A DNA stretch of 64,000 bases. Origin: a bacterium. GTDB lineage: Bacteria; Vulcanimicrobiota; Vulcanimicrobiia; Vulcanimicrobiales; SCRA01. The translations under genes were made by a program, and so were the position numbers. Location: the NCBI GenBank assembly GCA_004298675.1, contig SCRI01000063.1, positions 1 through 64,000 of the forward strand, in the 5' to 3' direction. This document shows, piece by piece, positions 56,573 to 64,000 of this stretch; the first letter of the stretch is position 1; every line of letters begins with the position of its first letter. Under the pieces are notes generated by a model. It was not told where the DNA came from. It saw only the letters and a list, made by a program, of their open reading frames with translations, and did not search any database.

Positions 56573-57172
56573 CTATCTCACGGCACCGCGCTTGAACAGC
56601 GAGTTCTCGCGCCCGCTCAGCAAGCGCCCAACGTTCTCGCGATGACGCCATAGGCCCAGCAGAAACACCACGCCGCCGAACGCCGCGAAGGCCGGCTCGC
56701 GCGTCGCCAGCCACAGGGCGAGCGGCTGCGCCAGGTTCAGCAGGAGCGACCCCAGACTCGCATAGCCCGTGGTCAGGACCGCGACGACCCAGACCGCGAT
56801 GCAGCCCAAGGCCGCAAGCCACGAGAGCGCGATCAGCGCGCCGAGCCCGGTGGCCACTCCCTTGCCACCGTGCCCGCGCAGGAAGAGCGAATAGTTGTGC
56901 CCCAAGATCGCCGCCAGAGCCACCGCCACGCTGCCCCAGGGGCCCGCCCCCAGATGCAGGGCCAGTGCTGTCGGCAGGTAGCCCTTGAGGGCGTCGCCGG
57001 TCAGCACGAGGGCGGCGGCCCACTTGGGAAGCGAACGGAAGGCGTTGGCCGCGCCGATGTTGCCGCTGCCCTGCGCGCGCAAGTCGATGCCGAAGAGCCC
57101 GCGCCCCACGACGATGCCGAACGGTATCGAGCCGACGACGAAGGCGGCGGCGACGCCCAGGAGGAGGATCAC
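56573..57172 (-). CDS. plsY: Glycerol-3-phosphate acyltransferase PlsY
   Basis: VVGSIPFGIVVGRGLFGIDLRAQGSGNIGAANAFR, GHGGKGVATGLGALIALS. Confidence 0.95.
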   Translation of the reverse strand: MILLLGVAAAFVVGSIPFGIVVGRGLFGIDLRAQGSGNIGAANAFRSLPKWAAALVLTGDALKGYLPTALALHLGAGPWGSVAVALAAILGHNYSLFLRGHGGKGVATGLGALIALSWLAALGCIAVWVVAVLTTGYASLGSLLLNLAQPLALWLATREPAFAAFGGVVFLLGLWRHRENVGRLLSGRENSLFKRGAVR

Positions 57173-58524
57173 GAGGCCTCCGCCCCGCTGCGCTCGCGGA
57201 AGTGCAGGGTGATGGGCACCCCTTCGAAGTCAAAGTGTTGGCGGATCACGTTCTCCAAAAACCGCTCGTACGAGAAGTGGACGAGCTCGGGATCGTTGGC
57301 GACCAATGCGAAGCCGGGCGGATTGTCGTACGGTTGCGAGGCGTAGAACACCTTGAGCCGGCGTCCTTTGAGCGGTGGAGGCGGATGGGCCAGCATCGCC
57401 TCGCGTAGCGTCTCGTTCAACTGCGCCGTGGGGACGCGCCGGCGCAGGTTCCCGGCCACGCGGTCGATGGTCGGCAGGAGTTTGCCGAGCCCGCGCTTGG
57501 TGAGCGCTGAGAGAAAGACCACCGGCGTGTAGGACGCGAACCCCAGCTGCTGATGCAGGATCTCCGTGAGCTCTCCTTGGCCGTAGCCGCCCTGCTCGAG
57601 GGCCAGGTCCCACTTGTTGACCACGAGGATCAGCGCCTTGCGTTCCTCGATCGCGATGCCGGCTAGGCGCCGGTCCTGCGCGAGGATCCCCTTCATCGCG
57701 TCGATCAGCAGCAAGACGATGCCGCTGCGCGAGATCGCCGCCAGCGAGCGCAGGCTGGAGTAGTACTCGATGGGGTCGCGTTTGTCGACGTGCCGCCGGA
57801 TGCCCGCCGTGTCGATCAGGCGCAGCCGGCGCCCACCACGCTCGACGACCTCATCGACGGCATCGCGCGTGGTGCCGGGCACGGCCGAGACGATGGCCCG
57901 CTCCTGGCCCACCAAGGCGTTGAGCAGCGAGGACTTGCCCACGTTGGGCTGACCGACGATCGCGATCGCCAGCTCGTCCTCGTCCAACTCCTCGCCCTCG
58001 GCGGGCAGATGCGCCACGACCGCGTCCAGCAGGTCGCCGGTACCCTCGCCGTGGATCGCCGAGACGCCCACGGGCTCGCCGAAACCCAGACGGGCGAACT
58101 CCGCCGTCGTGGCTTGCCGCGCCGACGGCGACTCCACTTTGTTGGCGGCGAAGACCACGCGGCGTTGGGCGCGCCGCAGGATGAGCGCCACCTCGTCGTC
58201 CAGCGGATTGTAGCCCTCGCGCCCGTCCACCACGAAGATCACGACGTCGGCCTCGCGTGCCGCGGCCTCGGCTTGGCGCCGCGCATTGGCCCGGATGCGC
58301 GCGAGCTCGTCGGTGGCCGCTGCGCGCAGATCGACGCCGGCCTCGATGCCGCCGGTGTCGACCAGCGTGAAGCGGCGCCCCAGCCACTCGGCCACGGCAT
58401 AGAGGCGGTCGCGCGTGACGCCGGGGACGTCCTCGACGATCGCCAAACGTTGGCCGACCAGGCGATTGAAGAGCGCGCTCTTGCCGACATTGGGGCGTCC
58501 GACGATGGCCACGATTGGGTACAT
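57169..58524 (-). CDS. der: GTPase Der (EngA)
   Basis: Two G domains: VGRPNVGKSALFNRLVGQRLAIVEDVPGVTRDR and VGQPNVGKSSLLNALVGQERAIVSAVPGTTRDAVDE; NKWDLALE. Confidence 0.96.
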   Translation of the reverse strand: MYPIVAIVGRPNVGKSALFNRLVGQRLAIVEDVPGVTRDRLYAVAEWLGRRFTLVDTGGIEAGVDLRAAATDELARIRANARRQAEAAAREADVVIFVVDGREGYNPLDDEVALILRRAQRRVVFAANKVESPSARQATTAEFARLGFGEPVGVSAIHGEGTGDLLDAVVAHLPAEGEELDEDELAIAIVGQPNVGKSSLLNALVGQERAIVSAVPGTTRDAVDEVVERGGRRLRLIDTAGIRRHVDKRDPIEYYSSLRSLAAISRSGIVLLLIDAMKGILAQDRRLAGIAIEERKALILVVNKWDLALEQGGYGQGELTEILHQQLGFASYTPVVFLSALTKRGLGKLLPTIDRVAGNLRRRVPTAQLNETLREAMLAHPPPPLKGRRLKVFYASQPYDNPPGFALVANDPELVHFSYERFLENVIRQHFDFEGVPITLHFRERSGAEAS

Positions 58525-58605
58525 AGCGGCACCCGATTCGCCGTTGAGCAGGTGCAACCTATGGCGCGAAGGGCGCGGCGTACCGCGAACTCGAAGGGTC
58601 CGGCG

Positions 58606-59352
58606 ATGCGTGCTCTCGTCGTTTGCTGTCTGCTGCTCGCTGCTTTGGCCGCCCCGGCGGCCGCCGACCGCGGACGCGGTGCCATCTACATCTCCAGCCT
58701 GCCCAGCAACGCCGACGTCTGGCTCGACGGCACGTTCGTGGGTGAGAGCCCGATTCTGATCTCCGCCGTCGCGCCGGGACACCATGTCGTCTCCGTGAGC
58801 AAGGCGGGCTTTACCGTCCAGGACGTCGGCGTCGACGTGGGTGACTCGGGTGAGCCGCTGATGGAGTCGGTGCAGCTGGTAGCGATGACCAGTGCGATTC
58901 GCCAGATGGGCAGCCTTGCGATCCGCTCCGACATCGCGGGCGGTGCCATCTATCTCGACGGCGGCGCGATCGGCAGAGCGCCGCTGGCCTCGCGCCGGCT
59001 GGCGGCCGGGACACACCATGTGGAAGTCCGCGTGAAGGGTGCGGCGGTCGCGCGCGACGTGGAGGTCTATCCGGATACGGAGACCGTGGTGGTACTGCAC
59101 GCGGCATCGAACACCGGCACCGTCGTCTTGGCTCCGGCCGATGCGTATCTCCCCGACGATGTCTTCACCCTGCTGGGCGGGAAGCTCGTCATCCGCTACG
59201 CCGGCCACAAAGTGGTCGGACACCTCGACCAGCGCGACTACGCCGTCGATGACCTCCCACGCCACTACGATGCCGCCCCCACGGTCGTTGGCGGCCGCCT
59301 CTACCTGCCCCTGGCTCTCTTGCAGTGGCTCGCGGCGGAGAGTAAGAAGTAA
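58606..59352 (+). CDS. Secreted protein with two PEGA-like repeats and a C-terminal copper-amine-oxidase-N-like module
   Basis: AIYISSLPSNADVWLDGTFVGESPILISAVAPGHHVVSVSKAG; GAIYLDGGAIGRAPLASRRLAAGTHHVEV; APTVVGGRLYLPLALLQWLA. Confidence 0.75.
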   Translation: MRALVVCCLLLAALAAPAAADRGRGAIYISSLPSNADVWLDGTFVGESPILISAVAPGHHVVSVSKAGFTVQDVGVDVGDSGEPLMESVQLVAMTSAIRQMGSLAIRSDIAGGAIYLDGGAIGRAPLASRRLAAGTHHVEVRVKGAAVARDVEVYPDTETVVVLHAASNTGTVVLAPADAYLPDDVFTLLGGKLVIRYAGHKVVGHLDQRDYAVDDLPRHYDAAPTVVGGRLYLPLALLQWLAAESKK

Positions 59353-59359
59353 CCGCGCC

Positions 59360-60829
59360 ATGCCATCGATCTACATTCAAACCTACGGCTGCCAGATGAA
59401 CGAGGCCGACTCCGAGCGCGTGCTACGCGGGGCCTTGGCCCTGGGCTACCGCGCCGCCGAGCACCCCGAGGACGCCAGCGTGCTGGTGCTCAACACCTGT
59501 ACCGTGCGTGACAACGCCGAGGCGCGCGCATACGGGCGCATCGGCCAATGGAAGGCGCTCAAAGCGCAGGATCCCGCCGTGCGCCTGGTGGTGATGGGCT
59601 GTCTGGCCGAGCAAGATCGCGACGTGATGCCAGGCAAAGTGCCGTACGTCGACGCGATCTTCGGCACGCGCGAGATCGACGCCGTGGTGGCGCGGCTGGC
59701 ACAGTGGCGCGACAACTTCGTCGACGGCGACGACGGCGGCGAGGACCGTCTGGCGGCGCTCGAGGGTTACGGTACGGTGCGGCATGACGACGCCCATGCC
59801 GATCCGCGCTGGAACAAGCTGCGCGCCTTCGTGACCGTGCAGCAGGGTTGCTCCTACTACTGCACGTTCTGCATCGTGCCGATGGTACGCGGACGTTTCG
59901 AAGACCGCACGGTCGAGGCGGTGATGGCGGACTTGCGCGAGCGGCTCGATCGCGGCGCGCGCGAGGTCATGCTGGTGGGGCAGACCGTCAATCACTACCA
60001 CTGCCCGCAGACGGGGGCGCGCTTCGCCGATCTGCTGGAGCTGGTAGCGGCCGAGGAACGCGTGGAGCGCTTGACGTTCATCAGCCCGCATCCCAACGAT
60101 TTCGACGAACATACCTTCCAGGTCATGGGGCAGATCGGCAAGCTCAACCAACGCTTGCATCTGCCGCTGCAGTCCGCTTCGAACGCCGTCCTCAAGCGCA
60201 TGAATCGCAAGTACACCATCGAGCGCTATCGCGAGCAGGTGGCGCTGTTCCGGAAGTATTGCCGCGGCTGGGCGCTCACAACGGACCTCATCGTGGGTTT
60301 CCCCGGCGAGAGCGAGGAGATGTTCGAGGAGACGCTGGCGTTCGTCAACGAGGGTACGTTTCAGAACGGATACACGTTCATCTACTCGCCGCGCCGGGGC
60401 ACGCAGGCCGCGCAGTGGAGCGACCAATTCGTCGATCCCGCGGTCGCGGGGGTGCGGCTGCGCCGTCTGGCGGAGGCGCAGGATCGCCTGACACGCGCCT
60501 ACCACCGTTCGCTGGTCGGCACGACGCAGCGTGCGCTCATCGTGGGCCCCTCGAAGAAAGACCCCGAGCGCTACGCCACCAAGATCGGGCAGAACGTTAC
60601 CGTCATCGTTCCCAAGCAGTCTCTCGACAATCCCTGGCTGGACGTGCGCATCGACAAGGCCTACACCTGGGGAACGCTTGGGACCGTGCTGGGGACCGCC
60701 GCCCATGCCGCTGCTCCGGCGCGTGCGGTTGCGCACCTGTTGCCGCCGCTGGAGGGCGGCGGTGTGCCCGACGAGGGCCCGGTCGTGTTTGATACCGTCC
60801 CGCGCGAGGCTGCGGCCCAACCGCGGTGA
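59360..60829 (+). CDS. miaB: tRNA-2-methylthio-N6-dimethylallyladenosine synthase MiaB
   Basis: YIQTYGCQMNEADSERV, LNTCTVRDNAE, QQGCSYYCTFCIVPMVRG radical SAM motif, TRAM-like C-terminus. Confidence 0.95.
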   Translation: MPSIYIQTYGCQMNEADSERVLRGALALGYRAAEHPEDASVLVLNTCTVRDNAEARAYGRIGQWKALKAQDPAVRLVVMGCLAEQDRDVMPGKVPYVDAIFGTREIDAVVARLAQWRDNFVDGDDGGEDRLAALEGYGTVRHDDAHADPRWNKLRAFVTVQQGCSYYCTFCIVPMVRGRFEDRTVEAVMADLRERLDRGAREVMLVGQTVNHYHCPQTGARFADLLELVAAEERVERLTFISPHPNDFDEHTFQVMGQIGKLNQRLHLPLQSASNAVLKRMNRKYTIERYREQVALFRKYCRGWALTTDLIVGFPGESEEMFEETLAFVNEGTFQNGYTFIYSPRRGTQAAQWSDQFVDPAVAGVRLRRLAEAQDRLTRAYHRSLVGTTQRALIVGPSKKDPERYATKIGQNVTVIVPKQSLDNPWLDVRIDKAYTWGTLGTVLGTAAHAAAPARAVAHLLPPLEGGGVPDEGPVVFDTVPREAAAQPR

Positions 60830-63315
60830 CGAACCGGGAGAAGCAGCGCTCGCCGCTGTTCGAACAGTACTTCGGAGTCAAGGCGCGTTATCCGGAGGCC
60901 GTGCTCCTCATGCGCGTGGGCGACTTCTACGAAGCCTACGGAGAGGACGCGGAGACGATCTCGCGCGCGCTGCAGATCGCGTTGACGTCCAAGGAGTCCG
61001 GCGGCGGCGAGCGCGTGTCGATGGCCGGCGTCCCGTATCACGCCCTCGACGGCTACCTCGCGAAGCTGGTTGCGCAGCGCTTCGTCGTGGCGCTGGCGGA
61101 GCAGATGGAGGCGCCCGTCCCAAACAAGCTCACGCGCCGCGAGGTGGTGCGCGTGGTGACGCCGGGGACACTGCTCGAGGAGTCGCTGCTGCCCTCCGCC
61201 GCCAATAATTTTCTGGCCTGCGTTGCGGTGCTGGGTGAGGCGCTGGCGATCGCCCATGCCGACGTCTCCACGGGGGAGTTGGCGGTGACCGCGTTTGCCG
61301 GCGACTCGATGCAGGAGGACGCGCTAGCCGAGCTGGCACGCCTGGCGCCCGCGGAGGCCGTGCTCGACGTGCCCTTCGATCAACGCGAGCCGTTCGAACA
61401 GATCCTGGGGCAACAGGATGCACGCGTCACACGGCCCGGGCTCGGCGCCGTCGACGGGCGCCAGCGCGAGCCGCTGGCAGGGTTCTCGCTCGAGGAATCC
61501 GCGGCCATGCACCGCGCGCTCGATGCGCTCTATGCCTTCACCGCGCGCAGTTGTCTGGGCGGCGCCGAGGCTCTGCGCGAGCCGCGGACGTACCGCGCGC
61601 AGACCTTCATGGTGATCGATCCCGCCTCACGGCGCAATCTCGAGCTCACCAAAGCCATCGGCTCCAACTCCAAAGCCACGTTGCTGGCGGCGGTGGACCG
61701 CTGCCGCACGGCCATGGGCTCGCGGCTGCTGGCCCGCTGGCTCTTGACGCCGCTGGTCGAGCGCGAGCGCATTCTGGCGCGTCAAGCGGCGGTGGCGGCG
61801 CTGGTGGAGCAGTATCCGCGCCGCGCCGCGTTGCAGGAGCAGCTCGAAGGCTGCTACGATTTGGAGCGCTTGGCGCAGCGCCTGCGCGTGCACCGTGCCG
61901 CGCCGCGCGATCTGGCGGCGTTGCGGCGAACGCTAGCGCTGCTGGAACCCGTGCGCGCGTGTGCCGATCTGCCGGCGCTTGCCGAGACCGTCGGCGGCAT
62001 CGAACGCTTCGACGATCTGCGTGCCGATCTCGAGCGGACGCTGGCGGAGGAGCCGCCGCCCAACCTCGCCGACGGCGGCGTGATCCGCCCGGATTCCAGC
62101 GCCGAGCTGGCCGAGTGCATGGCGTTGCGGACGGGGGCGCGCGAGCGCATCGCGGCGCTGGAGGAGCGCGAGCGGGCGCGCACCGGCATCAAATCGTTGC
62201 GGATCAAGTATACCAACGCCTTCGGCTATGCCATCGAGATCGGCACCGCGCACGCCGCTTCCGCTCCCGCTGATTACGTGCGCAAGCAGACGCTGACCAA
62301 CGGGCAACGCTTCACCACTCCGGAGCTCAAGGAGCTCGAGTTCGCGATCGCCTCCGCACACTCGCGTCAACTGCGGCTGGAGGAGGTGCTCTACGCGCAG
62401 TTGATGGAGCGCGTTACCGCGGATGCCGAGCGGGTGCTGACGACGGCGCAGGCGCTGGCCCACCTGGATGTCTACGCGTCGTTGGCGCAGACGGCGGGGG
62501 AGCGTGGCTACGTGCGCCCGCGCATCGTCGACGAGTCGCGCCTGGCGATTGTCGATGGCCGCCATCCGGTGGTGGAGGGACTGCTGGGCGACCGTTTTGT
62601 CCCCAATGACCTGCGCATCGACGAGAGCGGCCACCGCTTCTTGATACTGACCGGCCCCAACATGGGCGGTAAGTCCACGTTCCTGCGGCAGGCGGCGCTG
62701 CTGACTATCCTCGCGCAGATCGGCTCGTACGTACCGGCGCGTGAGGCCGAGATTGGCGTGGTCGATCGTATCTTCACGCGCATCGGCGCCGGCGACGATC
62801 TTGCGAGCGGTCAATCCACGTTCTACTTGGAGATGGCGGAGGCCGCGCACATCCTGCGGCGCTGCACGCCACGCTCGCTCGTGGTCGTGGACGAGATCGG
62901 CCGCGGCACGGGGACCGTGGACGGATTGGCTATCGCGCAGGCGATCTGTGAATATCTGCTGGGCATGGAGTCGGAGACCCCGATCGTGCTCTTCGCCACC
63001 CACTTTCACGAACTGGTCGAGCTGGCCGACGAATGGCCGCGCGTGGCCAACTATCACGTCACTGCCGTCGAGCACCCGCAGCGCGGCGGCGAGCCCGTCT
63101 TCTCGCACCGGGTGCTGCCGGGCTCGACCAACCGTTCCTTCGGCATCGAGGTCGCTCGCATGGCTGGGCTGCCGTCCAGCGTGGTGGAGCGCGCGCGCAG
63201 CCTGGCCGACGAACTGTTGGGGCGCACACCGCTCGAGCAGGCGGTGCCGCTGCGCAAGAATCTCGCGCGCGAGCGAGCGGACGTCCCACGCCGCCAGTTG
63301 GACTTCTTTCAGTGA
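60826..63315 (+). CDS. mutS: DNA mismatch repair protein MutS
   Basis: PLFEQYFGVKARYPEAVLLMRVGDFYEAYGEDAE, LTGPNMGGKSTFLRQAALLTILAQIGSYVPA, VVVDEIGRGTGTVDGLAIAQA; GTG start overlapping miaB stop. Confidence 0.97.
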   Translation: MTNREKQRSPLFEQYFGVKARYPEAVLLMRVGDFYEAYGEDAETISRALQIALTSKESGGGERVSMAGVPYHALDGYLAKLVAQRFVVALAEQMEAPVPNKLTRREVVRVVTPGTLLEESLLPSAANNFLACVAVLGEALAIAHADVSTGELAVTAFAGDSMQEDALAELARLAPAEAVLDVPFDQREPFEQILGQQDARVTRPGLGAVDGRQREPLAGFSLEESAAMHRALDALYAFTARSCLGGAEALREPRTYRAQTFMVIDPASRRNLELTKAIGSNSKATLLAAVDRCRTAMGSRLLARWLLTPLVERERILARQAAVAALVEQYPRRAALQEQLEGCYDLERLAQRLRVHRAAPRDLAALRRTLALLEPVRACADLPALAETVGGIERFDDLRADLERTLAEEPPPNLADGGVIRPDSSAELAECMALRTGARERIAALEERERARTGIKSLRIKYTNAFGYAIEIGTAHAASAPADYVRKQTLTNGQRFTTPELKELEFAIASAHSRQLRLEEVLYAQLMERVTADAERVLTTAQALAHLDVYASLAQTAGERGYVRPRIVDESRLAIVDGRHPVVEGLLGDRFVPNDLRIDESGHRFLILTGPNMGGKSTFLRQAALLTILAQIGSYVPAREAEIGVVDRIFTRIGAGDDLASGQSTFYLEMAEAAHILRRCTPRSLVVVDEIGRGTGTVDGLAIAQAICEYLLGMESETPIVLFATHFHELVELADEWPRVANYHVTAVEHPQRGGEPVFSHRVLPGSTNRSFGIEVARMAGLPSSVVERARSLADELLGRTPLEQAVPLRKNLARERADVPRRQLDFFQ

Positions 63316-64000
63316 GCGGGGTGGGCGGGATCAGCATTCATGTTCTCGATGCCCGCACGATTGGCCAGATAGCGGCGGGGGAGATCATCGAGCGCCCCGT
63401 CTCGGTGGTGAAGGAACTGGTGGAGAACAGCCTGGACGCGGGGGCGCGCCGCATTCGAGTGGAGGTGGAGGGCGGAGGCATCGAGTCGATCGCGGTCGCG
63501 GACGACGGCGCGGGCATCTTGCCCGAGGAGTTGCCGTTGGCGCTGCGCAGGCACGCCACGTCGAAGCTAGCCGAGCCGGACGATCTCTTCCGCATCGCAA
63601 GCCTGGGCTTCCGCGGCGAAGGGCTGGCCTCGATCGCCGCGGTCTGCCGCACGGTCTTGCTCTCGCGCCGGGCCGGCTCGGAGATCGGTGCGCGGGTGAG
63701 CGCGGAAGGTGAGAGCATCGGCGCGGTCGAGCCCTTCGCCGCTCCGGTCGGCACGCGCGTCGAAGCGCGCGATCTCTTTCACGCGCTGCCGGTGCGCCGT
63801 GAGTACCTGCGCTCGCCGGGGGCCGAGTTCACGCGCATCTCGGGTTGGCTCTCTGCCCTTGCCCTGGCATATCCCGAGGTCGCGTTCACGCTGACGCACG
63901 GCGGCCGCACGGTCTGGAGCCTGCCCCCGGCGGCCCAGCCCGAACACCGCCTCGCGCAACTGTTCGGTCCGGCCGCGGCGGCGCGCATGCTGTCGATCGA
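63312..64000 (+). CDS. mutL: DNA mismatch repair protein MutL, 3'-truncated by window end (not in ORF track)
   Basis: GTG at 63312 overlapping mutS stop: ISIHVLDARTIGQIAAGEIIERPVSVVKELVENSLDAGARRIRVEVEGGGIESIAVADDGAGI...LFRIASLGFRGEGLASIAAV; frame open to 64000. Confidence 0.95.
   Translation, partial: MSGVGGISIHVLDARTIGQIAAGEIIERPVSVVKELVENSLDAGARRIRVEVEGGGIESIAVADDGAGILPEELPLALRRHATSKLAEPDDLFRIASLGFRGEGLASIAAVCRTVLLSRRAGSEIGARVSAEGESIGAVEPFAAPVGTRVEARDLFHALPVRREYLRSPGAEFTRISGWLSALALAYPEVAFTLTHGGRTVWSLPPAAQPEHRLAQLFGPAAAARMLSI

Noticed and set aside
56503-56595. 30-aa Cys-containing micro-ORF MCGCSMGGKTPPNSQGGGPEPFVAISRHRA
   Set aside because: Antisense to the plsY-efp junction, no convincing SD, and no further support.
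59423-60820. 465-aa minus-strand ORF
   Set aside because: Shadow ORF antisense to miaB.
61933-63108. 391-aa minus-strand ORF
   Set aside because: Shadow ORF antisense to mutS.
1-64000. CRISPR arrays, tRNA/rRNA genes, insertion sequences, prophage, toxin-antitoxin or defence islands
   Set aside because: No repeat-spacer pattern, no tRNA cloverleaf or rRNA sequence, and no transposase or integrase signature noticed on either strand.

Overview
This is a GC-rich bacterial chromosomal window with dense, mostly housekeeping content and no rRNA, tRNA, CRISPR array or mobile element that I can support. Gene styles (copper-amine-oxidase 'stalk' domains on a probable outer-membrane barrel, tandem family-5 solute-binding lipoproteins, PEGA proteins) suggest a poorly sampled diderm phylum such as an Eremiobacterota/Vulcanimicrobiota-like lineage; that is inference only. 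Main blocks: an ABC-2 exporter; a hybrid histidine kinase / Hpt / HD-GYP phosphorelay; a SUF Fe-S operon (sufC-sufD-sufS-sufU, no sufB in the window) divergent from a SufR-like regulator plus a second U-type scaffold; mgsA, MBL hydrolase, O-methyltransferase and SOD; folD; a redoxin; M48 protease; TlpA; a large LuxR-type ATPase regulator followed by a small unannotated lipoprotein; a TldD/PmbA pair; a phosphodiester glycosidase-like and propeller-like pair; RND adaptor/TolC; three tandem peptide-binding lipoproteins; NDH-2; an LeuA/homocitrate-synthase-like enzyme; adaptor plus RND pump; pheA, hppD, SprT, Rrf2, efp, plsY, der, PEGA, miaB, mutS, and mutL running off the end. The strongest finding is a likely selenoprotein. 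The redoxin at 17126..17617 is split in the ORF track by an in-frame TGA exactly at the first Cys of the FFRGTW[C]PxC redox motif, and a SECIS-like hairpin starts immediately downstream of that TGA.
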